From NCBI GenBank assembly GCA_910579675.1, contig CAJTUF010000006.1:57292-121291 (forward strand): a stretch of DNA of 64,000 nt, read 5' to 3'. The position numbers were made by a program, and so were the translations under genes. Below the pieces are notes generated by a model. That model made no database searches, was not told the origin of the DNA, and saw nothing but the letters and a program-made list of their open reading frames with translations. Source of the stretch: an uncultured Muribaculaceae bacterium. Its GTDB lineage: Bacteria; Bacteroidota; Bacteroidia; Bacteroidales; Muribaculaceae. Positions 26,875-35,584 of this stretch are shown here, one piece after another (position 1 is the stretch's first letter; the number at the start of each line of letters is the position of its first letter).

Positions 26875-28322
26875 TCTATATCGAGTGACCTCATGTTCTC
26901 AAAATCATATAGCGTGAGTTTGCGGAGCTTGAAATAACTGAGCCAGTAGTTTTGGAGAGCACGGATATAATTGGTGTTGGCCGATTGCTGTCGGTTTTGG
27001 GAAAGGGTGAGCGAATTTATATCGGCCTTGCCGATGATAAACCGCTTCATGGTCCGGTCGTAGGCCATGTCGGCAAGGTCAAGGGCTTCGAGAGCCGATT
27101 CCACGAGCTGCTGCTGGATATTGAAGTCGCTCACGGTCATCACCACATCTTCTTCTATAGTGAGCTCCTGCTGGCGAGCGGCAATTTCCACCACATTGAG
27201 GTTGTTGCGTGCCATATTGACTTTGCCTTTGCGCACACCCCAGTCAACGAGCGGGATGGAGAGGGAAAGCTGCACGAGTTCCTGCCGCGAAGGATCTTTA
27301 TATGCTTTGCTCAGCGAGGTCGCTACCTGATTGAAGCCAACCGAAGCGTTGAGATTGGCATTGAAGCGCGACTCTACCGAGGTGCGGTTCAAGTCGCGAC
27401 GGGCCTCAAGGATATTCTGGCGGTGCTGGAGGAGATCGGGATTGTGTCGTTTGGCTTCGGCGAGGGCTATATCGAGAGGTATCTCTTTTGCCATCGGTGC
27501 TGCCGGAATCTTCACGCTTATTTCAGAATTCTGATCCATGCCAAGGAATGTTGCGAGACTGAACATGGCCCTTTTTAGCGTCATGCGGGCATTTTCAAGA
27601 GTGTTGCCTGCATTGACTTTATCGAGTTTGAGCGTGAGCAGATCGGCGTCGGAAATCTGCAATATCTTGTAGCGGCGCTCGCCTATGGTGTAGAGGGTGT
27701 CGCATGACGCGAGGTTGTCAAGCGCCAATCGGTACTCTTCCTGAGCCAGAGCGAGGGCAAAGTAGTAGTTGACCACGCTTTCGGCCACCCCCTGCATATT
27801 GAAGATGAGCTCGTTTTTGGCTTTCTCAAATTTCAGCGGTTCAATCTTCTTGTCCCATTTAAACTGGTTGAAGCCAATGAGACTCTGGCTATAGCCTATC
27901 CTTACGGGGACCGATGAGAATTGGTTGCCGGCATTGTCGCCGAAATTGCGCATATACTGCAGCCCGGTCTCAAGATAGAATGTACCGCCGAGAGGATCGA
28001 AGTTCTGTGAAATCTGTAGCGAACCGTCGGCGCTATATGAGTGCTGGCTCATGAATATGTCGACATTGTCTACCGAGTTGTAGCGCTTGCTTATGGAGTG
28101 GGAGTAGGATGCAGGTGTGAGATTCAGCGACAGACTCGGGAGACGCGCCGCCCGGTAAGAGCGGTACGACCAGTATTGGGTGAGATACATATTCTTGACC
28201 CTGAACGCCTGGAGAGAGCTGTCGTTGGCCATGGCTATGGCACGGTCGAGCGTGAGGGTGACTTTCTGCGCTCCGGCAAACAAGGGGAGCAATACCAATA
28301 TACTAAGCAGTAGCTTTTTCAT
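26871..28322 (-). CDS. TolC-family outer-membrane efflux protein
   Basis: 483 residues. Signal peptide (1-18, ending FAGA) then two repeats of long amphipathic helices separated by beta segments, the OEP fold. Typical stretches are LTLDRAIAMANDSSLQAF, EARRDLNRTSVESRFN and AYDRTMKRFIIGKADINSL. It should be the outer-membrane exit duct for the two RND permeases flanking it. Its start lies inside the upstream permease gene (20-nt overlap), so translation is coupled. Confidence 0.88.
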   Translation of the reverse strand: MKKLLLSILVLLPLFAGAQKVTLTLDRAIAMANDSSLQAFRVKNMYLTQYWSYRSYRAARLPSLSLNLTPASYSHSISKRYNSVDNVDIFMSQHSYSADGSLQISQNFDPLGGTFYLETGLQYMRNFGDNAGNQFSSVPVRIGYSQSLIGFNQFKWDKKIEPLKFEKAKNELIFNMQGVAESVVNYYFALALAQEEYRLALDNLASCDTLYTIGERRYKILQISDADLLTLKLDKVNAGNTLENARMTLKRAMFSLATFLGMDQNSEISVKIPAAPMAKEIPLDIALAEAKRHNPDLLQHRQNILEARRDLNRTSVESRFNANLNASVGFNQVATSLSKAYKDPSRQELVQLSLSIPLVDWGVRKGKVNMARNNLNVVEIAARQQELTIEEDVVMTVSDFNIQQQLVESALEALDLADMAYDRTMKRFIIGKADINSLTLSQNRQQSANTNYIRALQNYWLSYFKLRKLTLYDFENMRSLDIE

Positions 28323-31296
28323 TTTTACGATAGATAAGCCAGTAGATTACCGGGATGATAAATATGCTGACAAGAGTACCCACAACCATTGAGCCTATCA
28401 TGGCAATGGCGAGCGGTCGCTGGAGTTCAGAGCCCATATCGTCGGTAAAGAGCATGGGCACCATAGCGACTATTGTGGTGAGCGAGGTCATGATTATGGG
28501 GCGCAGTCGTCTGACTCCGGCCGTATGGATTGCTTCCATCAGAGCCATGCCCTGACTGCGATATTCATTGATGGCGTCAAGTTTTAAGATAGAGTCATTG
28601 ACCACTATGCCGCAGGTTACAATAATTCCTATGGCCGACATAAGATTGAGCGTGTGGCCGCAGAGCCATAGGGTGATCAGGGCGAAAGCGGTGTCGATCG
28701 GTATTTCAAGGAGAACAATGAGCGGCTGCATGAAACTGCCAAACTGGGCGCAGAGGATGAAATACATGAGCATGAGTGATATGAGAAGAATCACCACCAG
28801 CTCTTTCATCATCTGACGGTTGGAGAATATGCTGCCAGCAAAGTCAATCTCCCAATCATCGTTGGCATTTATGGCTTCACGGATAGATGCCATTTTTGCC
28901 TCCGGATCAGCAAGACCGTTAAACTCTATAGGTACATATTCTCCATCACGGCCGGCCGTGATATTTTTCAGATCCTGATCGCGGGCTACCGATACGATAT
29001 TTGAAAGCGGAATGTCGCGAACTATTGTCTGCGACAACACTTCATCCACAGTACGGTCGTCGCCGGCTATGGTGATGGGGATGTATTGCTGATAAGATCG
29101 TAGTGTGCCAGAGGTATTGCCCTTGAATGCAGTCTTGAGAGCTTTGGCCACCTCTTCGTAGCCTATCTTATAAAGCAGCAGACGCTCACGGTCAATCACC
29201 AGAAGTATGCGTTCATGGAGAGGAGTCAGATTATCGGTCATTGTGGCCTCGATTTTCATCAGCCCTTCGATGTCGTTGTCGGCGTTTTTACGGCTGCGGC
29301 TCAGTCGCGCCTCAAGCTCGGCCTCGTCGGTTGTGAATATTTTATCAAAGATATTGTCGGCCGGAAGAAATTCCACACTTGCCCTGGGGTAAGATTCTGA
29401 CAGCGTTTGGGTAAGAGAGGCCGAGAAAGGGGCCAGACAATCGGGGTCAGTCACTCTCACATATAGTTCCGCCTCGGATGGTGAGAGCTCGCTACCCTTG
29501 TCGAGAAGATAGTCCTGAATGCCGATATAAGCAGAGTGATAGTCAACAGATGAGGTGTCTGAAGATGCTAAGATTTCAGCCACACGACGTGAATTTTCGT
29601 CGATAGAGATGTTCTCCCCCCACTCTATCCTCGCCAGTGTCTCGGTGCGGTCGATCTGAGGCATCCGCTCTACCGGTAGCTCGAAGAAGAGCCACACACA
29701 TACCGGGATAGTGGCTAAGGTAGAGATAACACACAGGCCCTTGTGGGCAAAACACCAGTCGATGGTGCGGGTATAAGCCTTTTCAAGCCATAGACTCGAC
29801 TTGTTGGCGCTCTTGACAGCCTTTGAAGTGCGAAACACAATACTATACAGCACCGGCAGGAGCAGGATGCCCACAAGATAACTCACAGCGAGACCGGCTG
29901 TGATCGAAAAAGCCTGATCTGCAAATATGGCTCCGGCTATGCCACTCATGAATACAAGAGGCACGAACACGGCAACAGTGGTGAGCGATGATGAGAGCAT
30001 GGGGGTGATCATTTCGGTGGTTCCGAAATCGCACGCCTCCATGAGCGAATATCCCCGCTGTCGATATTGCGTTATATTCTCAGTGACAATGACTGAATTG
30101 TCAATCATCATGCCTACAGCCAATATCAGGCCCGAGAGTGAGATGATATTGATCGACACTCCAAACAGATAGAAAAGAATGAATGTGATGATGACCGACG
30201 AAACGATGGTGAGGCCTACCACTATCGACGATTTGACTTCGTCCATGAACAGGGCCGTGAGGATAAACACCAGAATGAATCCGATGATGAGATTCTGTAC
30301 CAGATTGGATATGGTATAGTCGAGGAGCTGGGTCTGGTTGCGGCTCTCGGTAAATTCTATGTCGGGATAGAGCGATGCGAAATACTCGGTGGTAGAGTGC
30401 AGGGCATCCTTCATCGAGTTCATATTCTCGTCGCTTTGCTTGATTATGGCGAGAGTGACAGCCCTTTTTCCATTGGAATAGGAGTAGCCGTCGGGATTAT
30501 CGGCCACAATGCTTACATCGCAGAAATCGCGGAGCTGGATCAACCTGTCGCCCTTGCGGATATAGATATTCTCCACGTCTCCCGGGGTGCGAAGTTGATT
30601 TGATATATTGACGTTATATTCGTAATATCCATCGCGCACCGTCATGGATCCGGGTTCGGCATTGTTGGTTGACAGAGCGCTTTCAATATCGTCGATTGTC
30701 ATGCCCATCGACGACATTAGATCAGCGTCGGGCACAATCCGCAGCTGGCGAGAGGGCATGCCTGTTATGTCGGCTATTGCAATCTCAGGCATCTGCTCAA
30801 TGCGTCTGCGTATGACATTATCCACCACTTCGGCCATCTCCAGGAAGTCGCCTTTCGACTCGTCGCGGAGAGTCATATTCAGATAAAGAACAGGTATATC
30901 TGTTGCCGATGCTTTGATAGCCTTAGGGCGCCGGGTGTCGCGCGGGAGCGAGTTCATGGCGGCGTCGATCTTCTCATTGACTTCGATAAATGCGAGATCG
31001 GTGTTCACGCCGTAGTCAAACTGCATGCGTATCACACTCATGCCGTCGCGCGTCTGGCTCTTGATTTCGCTTAATCCACTCACTTGAAGGAGCTGACGCC
31101 TCACAGGTGCCGTGATTGTGTTTTCAAGCTCACGGGCACCTCGTCCGTCACCCGCTATCTGGACAGTAATCTGAGGAATGTCGATGGCAGGCAGGAGCGA
31201 CACAGGCAATGCAAAATAAGTTGCAACGCCGATGATCAGAGCCGCGAGAAAAGCCATCACGACGGCTATAGGCCGGTGGAGAAGAAATTTAACCAT
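28303..31296 (-). CDS. RND efflux permease, first of two (HAE1-like)
   Basis: 997 residues. Standard RND topology with N-terminal helix, helices 2-6 at about 330-480 and 8-12 at about 830-990. Helix 4 contains LAVGMMIDNSVIVTENI, the proton-relay segment in the DN form common in Bacteroidetes. It abuts the adaptor gene (the shared base at 31296) and is followed by tolC and a second, divergent permease. Substrates may be drugs, bile acids or lipids; sequence does not tell. Confidence 0.92.
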   Translation of the reverse strand: MVKFLLHRPIAVVMAFLAALIIGVATYFALPVSLLPAIDIPQITVQIAGDGRGARELENTITAPVRRQLLQVSGLSEIKSQTRDGMSVIRMQFDYGVNTDLAFIEVNEKIDAAMNSLPRDTRRPKAIKASATDIPVLYLNMTLRDESKGDFLEMAEVVDNVIRRRIEQMPEIAIADITGMPSRQLRIVPDADLMSSMGMTIDDIESALSTNNAEPGSMTVRDGYYEYNVNISNQLRTPGDVENIYIRKGDRLIQLRDFCDVSIVADNPDGYSYSNGKRAVTLAIIKQSDENMNSMKDALHSTTEYFASLYPDIEFTESRNQTQLLDYTISNLVQNLIIGFILVFILTALFMDEVKSSIVVGLTIVSSVIITFILFYLFGVSINIISLSGLILAVGMMIDNSVIVTENITQYRQRGYSLMEACDFGTTEMITPMLSSSLTTVAVFVPLVFMSGIAGAIFADQAFSITAGLAVSYLVGILLLPVLYSIVFRTSKAVKSANKSSLWLEKAYTRTIDWCFAHKGLCVISTLATIPVCVWLFFELPVERMPQIDRTETLARIEWGENISIDENSRRVAEILASSDTSSVDYHSAYIGIQDYLLDKGSELSPSEAELYVRVTDPDCLAPFSASLTQTLSESYPRASVEFLPADNIFDKIFTTDEAELEARLSRSRKNADNDIEGLMKIEATMTDNLTPLHERILLVIDRERLLLYKIGYEEVAKALKTAFKGNTSGTLRSYQQYIPITIAGDDRTVDEVLSQTIVRDIPLSNIVSVARDQDLKNITAGRDGEYVPIEFNGLADPEAKMASIREAINANDDWEIDFAGSIFSNRQMMKELVVILLISLMLMYFILCAQFGSFMQPLIVLLEIPIDTAFALITLWLCGHTLNLMSAIGIIVTCGIVVNDSILKLDAINEYRSQGMALMEAIHTAGVRRLRPIIMTSLTTIVAMVPMLFTDDMGSELQRPLAIAMIGSMVVGTLVSIFIIPVIYWLIYRKNEKATA

Positions 31297-32372
31297 CAGT
31301 CTTTAATGACCTTGACAGGCGCTTCGTGGGAGAGGTTGATATTTCCGCCGACAATCACTTCCATGCCCTCTTCGAGACCATCGGTGACCACGTATTCATT
31401 CATATTCTCAAGCGATGTGTTCACATAATTCCATATGGCTTTTCCATCGGAGTGGGTAAACACAACTTTTCGGCCTCCACTACGGAGCACCAGAGCGCTT
31501 TTAGGTATCACGAGCGCTCTCTCAACATTGCGTTTGACGTTTACCCTGACATTCATTCCGTCGTATAGCCCGTCGTTTCCGGAAATTGTGGCGCGCACCT
31601 TGACCATCCCATCTTTGTCGACGACAGGATTGATTTCTGAAACACGGCCACTGTAGCTCTTATCGCTGGTGTAGGGTGAGCATTCCACTAAGTCGCCCAC
31701 CTTAATCAGCGACAGCTCGCTCTCGAGGACCGGAAAGTCAACTTCCATGCCGGACGTGGAAATAATGCGACAGAATGGTTCGGAAGATGACTGCCTGTTG
31801 CCAGTCTTTTGAAACAGATTGGCTACAACGCCGTCAAACGGCGCCTTCATCGTAGCCTCAGCAACGCTCCGCTGCACTTTGGCAAGGTCAGCTTCGGCCT
31901 GTGTCAATCCGCTGCGCAGACGAGCAAGCCTCATGATTTCGTCGGGCACAGCCTTGAGGTTGTCAGGATCATAGCCTTGGCCTATGAGGGCGTCGGCGAG
32001 CTCAAGCTGGGCACGCTCTACGGCGGCGGTTGCCTTGGTGAGTTCATTGTCGAGACTGAAACGGTCGAGTGTTGCCAAGGTTTGCCCTTTTGCTACCCGC
32101 TGGCCGTTCTTGACCAAAATATTATCGATTACGGCATCGCTGGAAGCGAAATTCATATCGGCGTATGCACCGGCCGTCACTTTGCCATTGCTGACAATGT
32201 CGTAGGAAAACATACGTGGCTCAAGTGTCATAACCGAAACTTCCGCTTTGTTGGATGAAGAGGACACGCGCTCGTCGGGATTCTTGTCGTCAGATCCCGA
32301 CTCTTTTTCGCCCGAGCAAGAAGCAGTCAGTAACAGTGCGATATATAAGATTGAGTAGAATTTGATTTTCAT
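31296..32372 (-). CDS. RND periplasmic adaptor (membrane fusion) lipoprotein
   Basis: 358 residues from the ATG at 32372, which starts a lipoprotein leader (IALLLTASCSGEK, lipobox LTASC). A more upstream frame start lacks a signal and lies across the promoter. Lipoyl/barrel-sandwich halves are seen in IDNILVKNGQRVAKGQTLAT and MKAPFDGVVANLF, around a coiled-coil hairpin (about 110-165). It joins the RND permeases to the TolC duct and is the first gene of the operon. Confidence 0.92.
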   Translation of the reverse strand: MKIKFYSILYIALLLTASCSGEKESGSDDKNPDERVSSSSNKAEVSVMTLEPRMFSYDIVSNGKVTAGAYADMNFASSDAVIDNILVKNGQRVAKGQTLATLDRFSLDNELTKATAAVERAQLELADALIGQGYDPDNLKAVPDEIMRLARLRSGLTQAEADLAKVQRSVAEATMKAPFDGVVANLFQKTGNRQSSSEPFCRIISTSGMEVDFPVLESELSLIKVGDLVECSPYTSDKSYSGRVSEINPVVDKDGMVKVRATISGNDGLYDGMNVRVNVKRNVERALVIPKSALVLRSGGRKVVFTHSDGKAIWNYVNTSLENMNEYVVTDGLEEGMEVIVGGNINLSHEAPVKVIKD

Positions 32373-32398
32373 GATTAACAAGGCTCTGTTTATGGCGG

Positions 32399-32430
32399 CA
32401 AAGATACATTGTTTTTTTGTAAAGTTCAAC
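32399..32430 (-). promoter_or_regulatory. Promoter of the efflux operon
   Basis: Minus strand: GTTG (32430-32427), 20 nt, TATCTTTG (32406-32399). One mismatch in the upstream box; leader of about 22 nt to the ATG at 32372. No regulator gene is adjacent. Confidence 0.65.
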
Positions 32431-32500
32431 ATTTATTAATAAATAATGGCTTAATGGCACGCTGAAATAGGCCGAGGTTCAGAATGTCAAATATAATGTC

Positions 32501-32508
32501 TATCTTTG
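32501..32508 (+). promoter_or_regulatory. -7 box of the CoA-transferase gene
   Basis: TATCTTTG matches TAnnTTTG; the upstream box is weak (GTTC, 20 nt before). Gives a leader of about 80 nt. Confidence 0.5.
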
Positions 32509-32593
32509 TAGGCCGAAAGATGCCTTATCCGCAGAGCGGAACGGTGTCGATCAATATCAGCATAACCCATGACTCTGCATATTAGCCAAGCAT

Positions 32594-33898
32594 ATGATCC
32601 CGACAGAAAAAATCATGACCGCAGATGAAGCCGTGAAACTTGTTAAGAGCGGCCATCATGTGTTTGTCCAGGGTAGTTCGTCAATTCCTGAGGCTCTTGT
32701 TGCCGCGCTCGCCCGTAGGGGCAACGAGCTGCGTGACGTGAGACTCTTCAACGCATTTGCTTTGGGGCGACGGGTATCTCCTTTGTGCGATCCGTCGCTC
32801 AAGGATTCTTTCCTTATTGATTCATTTTTTGTGTCGAATGCCGTGAGAGGATGGGTCAATGAGGGCTATGCCACTACCACTCCTCGTTTTTTCGGTCAAG
32901 TTCCACAGCTCTTCCGCGATGGGACCATACCTCTCGATGTGGCCTTTATCAATTGTTCGGTTCCTGACGAAAACGGCTATGTTTCTACCGGTGTTTCAGC
33001 CGATCTCACTCCCTCAGCCATTGAATGTGCCAAGGTTCTTGTGGCTCAGATCAATCCGCTGATGCCGTTTACTTATGGCGACTCCGTGGTGCATATGTCA
33101 AGGTTTGATGCAATTGTCAGAGTCAACGATCCCCTTGCAGAGACAAAAGAGACCGTCCCCACTGCTGAGGAACTCATGATCGGGCGCCATATAGCAGAAC
33201 ATATAAATGATGGCGCGGTGCTTCAGGTGGGCGTAGGCGCGATTCCCAATGCAGTGCTGTATTCACTGGCCAACCATAAGCACCTCGGGCTTCACACCGA
33301 GGCCATGACCGACGGCATGGTCGATCTGATAGAAAAGGGGGTCATAGACAACAGCCTGAAGCAAGTGGAGCCAGGGGTATCGATAGCATCGCTTGCCATT
33401 GGCACCCGCAGGCTATATGATTTCCTTGACCACAACCGCTCGATACTGTTCAAAGATATCGCATGGGTCAACGATCCATTTCTCATAGCCCAGAATAAAA
33501 ATATGGCGGCTATCAACTCATGTCTCGAAATCGACCTTTCAGGACAGGTGTGTGCCGATTCGATAGGCACGCGCATATATTCAGGTGTAGGCGGACAGCA
33601 CGACTTTGTCTACGGCTCGTCGCGTAGCGTCGGAGGACAGTCGTTCATTGCCATGCTTTCGCGGACATCAAAGGGTGAAAGCAAAATCAAGCCGGTGCTC
33701 ACTCCAGGAGCTGGCGTTGTCACCACCCGTTTCCAGACCAATTGGGTAGTGACAGAGTATGGCGCGGTCAATCTCCGTGGTAAAAATATGATAGAGCGCG
33801 CCAGGCTGCTGATTTCCATAGCTGCGCCCGAGTTCAGGGAGGAGTTAGAGCGTGAGGCCTTCAAGATGCTCGGCTATGCCTTCCACCGTTGGTGGTGA
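32594..33898 (+). CDS. Acetyl-CoA hydrolase/transferase family (4-hydroxybutyrate CoA-transferase-like)
   Basis: 434 residues, the length of 4-hydroxybutyrate or butyrate:acetate CoA-transferases rather than the roughly 500 of succinyl-CoA:acetate enzymes. N-terminal domain has SGHHVFVQGSSSIPEALV. The C-terminal domain has GVGGQHDFVYGSSRSVGGQ and VVTEYGAVNLRGKN, where family members carry conserved active-site residues. It moves CoA between carboxylic acids in fermentation, for example acetate with butyrate or 4-hydroxybutyrate. It is monocistronic, with its own promoter and a perfect hairpin terminator. Exact acids are not deducible. Confidence 0.85.
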   Translation: MIPTEKIMTADEAVKLVKSGHHVFVQGSSSIPEALVAALARRGNELRDVRLFNAFALGRRVSPLCDPSLKDSFLIDSFFVSNAVRGWVNEGYATTTPRFFGQVPQLFRDGTIPLDVAFINCSVPDENGYVSTGVSADLTPSAIECAKVLVAQINPLMPFTYGDSVVHMSRFDAIVRVNDPLAETKETVPTAEELMIGRHIAEHINDGAVLQVGVGAIPNAVLYSLANHKHLGLHTEAMTDGMVDLIEKGVIDNSLKQVEPGVSIASLAIGTRRLYDFLDHNRSILFKDIAWVNDPFLIAQNKNMAAINSCLEIDLSGQVCADSIGTRIYSGVGGQHDFVYGSSRSVGGQSFIAMLSRTSKGESKIKPVLTPGAGVVTTRFQTNWVVTEYGAVNLRGKNMIERARLLISIAAPEFREELEREAFKMLGYAFHRWW

Positions 33899-33913
33899 GA
33901 GGTGAAAAATATA

Positions 33914-33960
33914 AGTGCTCCCGCATAAGACTCATGACTTGATTCTTATGCGGGAGCACT
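33914..33960. terminator. Bidirectional hairpin terminator
   Basis: Perfect 17-bp inverted repeat: left arm 33914-33930 (AGTGCTCCCGCATAAGA), right arm 33944-33960, 13-nt loop. It is placed between the convergent CoA-transferase and thioredoxin genes. Confidence 0.85.
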
Positions 33961-33981
33961 CATATCGGTAGAAAGCCGGTC

Positions 33982-34455
33982 TCAGAGTGCTGCTACGGAA
34001 TCTACAAAAGCTGTGAGTTCGGCCTCTGACAACTCGCCTACCTTGTCAAACTTGCGTCCGTCGGGCAGGATTACAGTGGTCTGAGGTATATACTGCTGTA
34101 CGTAGGCCTCGGCAATGGCGGGGCAAGAATCAACGTTCACCGAAAGGAAGTTGGCTTTGTCGGCCATCTTGGCAGCCACTGCGTGGAATGTGGGGGCATA
34201 CTTGCGGCAGGGGCCACACCAGAGTGCGTTGAAGTCGACAACTGTGAGCTTTTCTTTGTAAGCGTCGAGATTTGCGGTGCCGGGCGCTACTTCCACCACG
34301 GCCTCGGCTGCGGGGGCCGGTGCTTCGGCCACAGTTGCGGTGGTGTCGGCGCTCTGAGTGGTTTCGGCTATATTAGAGCCGCTTCCGGAGCAGGCGGGCA
34401 GCGCAATCACAGCCATAGCTGCAAGTGCGGCAACGCCATTGAGAAATTTTTTCAT
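33982..34455 (-). CDS. Thioredoxin-like lipoprotein
   Basis: 157 residues from the ATG at 34455 (MKKFLNGVAALAA). An earlier in-frame ATG would precede the signal with a charged extension and run into the mdh terminator. Lipobox LPAC at about residues 19-22, an Ala/Glu/Pro-rich linker (about 27-57), then a thioredoxin domain with active site WCGPCRKY and the cis-Pro loop in IPQTTVILPDG. Probably a periplasmic thiol-disulfide oxidoreductase held at a membrane. Confidence 0.88.
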   Translation of the reverse strand: MKKFLNGVAALAAMAVIALPACSGSGSNIAETTQSADTTATVAEAPAPAAEAVVEVAPGTANLDAYKEKLTVVDFNALWCGPCRKYAPTFHAVAAKMADKANFLSVNVDSCPAIAEAYVQQYIPQTTVILPDGRKFDKVGELSEAELTAFVDSVAAL

Positions 34456-34476
34456 GCGTTTTAGTGGGAGGGGGAT

Positions 34477-34530
34477 AAAAACAGAGTCTGACATCGGGCG
34501 ACACATCGGCCACTCTGGGTCAGACTCTGT
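34477..34530 (-). terminator. Terminator of mdh
   Basis: ACAGAGTCTGAC (34481-34492) pairs with its complement at 34519-34530. On the minus strand the right end runs into TTTT (34477-34480). It lies 19 nt past the mdh stop. Confidence 0.75.
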
Positions 34531-34548
34531 CTTAATAGTTATAGATAA

Positions 34549-35478
34549 TTAGCAGGGGAGAGCTGCATTGGTCTTGTGAACAGCTTCAGCGCTCTTGTGG
34601 AAGAGGGCGAGCTCTTCGTCGTTGAGGTTGAAGTCGACGATCTTTTCGATGCCGTCGCGGCCGAGGATACAGGGCACACCGATGCAGAGATCCTTCTCGC
34701 CATATTCTCCTTCGAGAAGAGCGGAGCAGGAGATGAGACGCTTCTGGTCGCCGAGCACGGCAGCCACACACTGGGCAGCAGCAGCGCCGGGGGCAATCCA
34801 GGCGGAGGTGCCGAGGAGCGAGGTGAGGGTAGCACCGCCCACCATCGTGTCGGCTGCAACCTTGTCGAGCTGCTCGGCGGGGATGAGCGACGAAGCGGGG
34901 ATACCGCGGTAGGCAGCGAAGCGCTTGAGGGGGATCATAGTGGTGTCGCCATGACCGCCGATCACGATGCCTTCAACCTCTGTTGCATTAGCCTCAAGAG
35001 CAAGCGAGAGATAATATTTGAAGCGAGCGCTGTCGAGGGCGCCACCCATGCCGATGATGCGGTTTTTGGGGAGACCGGAGATCTTGTGGATCAGATAGGT
35101 CATGGTGTCCATAGGGTTGGCCACGCAGAGGATGATGGCATTTGAAGAGTATTTAAGCACGTTTTCGGTAACGCTCTTCACGATGCCGGCGTTCACGCCG
35201 ATGAGCTCTTCGCGGGTCATGCCGGGCTTGCGGGGGATACCCGAAGTGATGACAACCATGTCGCTGCCGGCTGTCTTCTCATAGTCGTTGGTGACGCCGG
35301 TGAGGCGGGTCGAGAGGTGAAGGATATTGGCGGTCTGCATGATATCCATGGCTTTGCCTTCGGCAAAACCGGGCTTGATGTCGATGAGAACTACCTCGTC
35401 GGCGATCTGCTGGGTAACCAGAACGTTTGCGCAAGTGGCGCCCACATTGCCGGCGCCAACCACTGTGACTTTAGACAT
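34549..35478 (-). CDS. mdh: Malate dehydrogenase
   Basis: 309 residues from the ATG at 35478, the standard type-3 MDH length. NAD-binding loop VTVVGAGNVGATCANVL at the N-terminus, GIPRKPGMTREELIGVNAGI, catalytic-site Asp in the usual context, and active His in GGHGDTTMIPL. It interconverts malate and oxaloacetate, in anaerobic Bacteroidales mostly in the reductive branch to succinate. The -7 box TACCTTTG at 35522-35529 gives a leader of about 40 nt. Divergent from tgt. Confidence 0.96.
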   Translation of the reverse strand: MSKVTVVGAGNVGATCANVLVTQQIADEVVLIDIKPGFAEGKAMDIMQTANILHLSTRLTGVTNDYEKTAGSDMVVITSGIPRKPGMTREELIGVNAGIVKSVTENVLKYSSNAIILCVANPMDTMTYLIHKISGLPKNRIIGMGGALDSARFKYYLSLALEANATEVEGIVIGGHGDTTMIPLKRFAAYRGIPASSLIPAEQLDKVAADTMVGGATLTSLLGTSAWIAPGAAAAQCVAAVLGDQKRLISCSALLEGEYGEKDLCIGVPCILGRDGIEKIVDFNLNDEELALFHKSAEAVHKTNAALPC

Positions 35479-35521
35479 GATAATATGGTATTTAATATTA
35501 TGGTTATAAATAGTTGATGTG

Positions 35522-35529
35522 CAAAGGTA
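35522..35529 (-). promoter_or_regulatory. -7 box of mdh
   Basis: TACCTTTG on the minus strand; no TTTG at the expected upstream distance. Confidence 0.5.
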
Positions 35530-35572
35530 GCGATAATATTCGGCATCTCCCGCTTTTTGCCAAAAAAGTTTG

Positions 35573-35580
35573 TAACTTTG
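35573..35580 (+). promoter_or_regulatory. -7 box of tgt, only 4 nt before the start codon
   Basis: TAACTTTG ends at 35580 and the tgt ATG is at 35585. A start site at the normal distance would fall on or next to the A of the ATG, giving a leaderless message. The upstream box is not clear. Confidence 0.5.
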
Positions 35581-35584
35581 CAGC

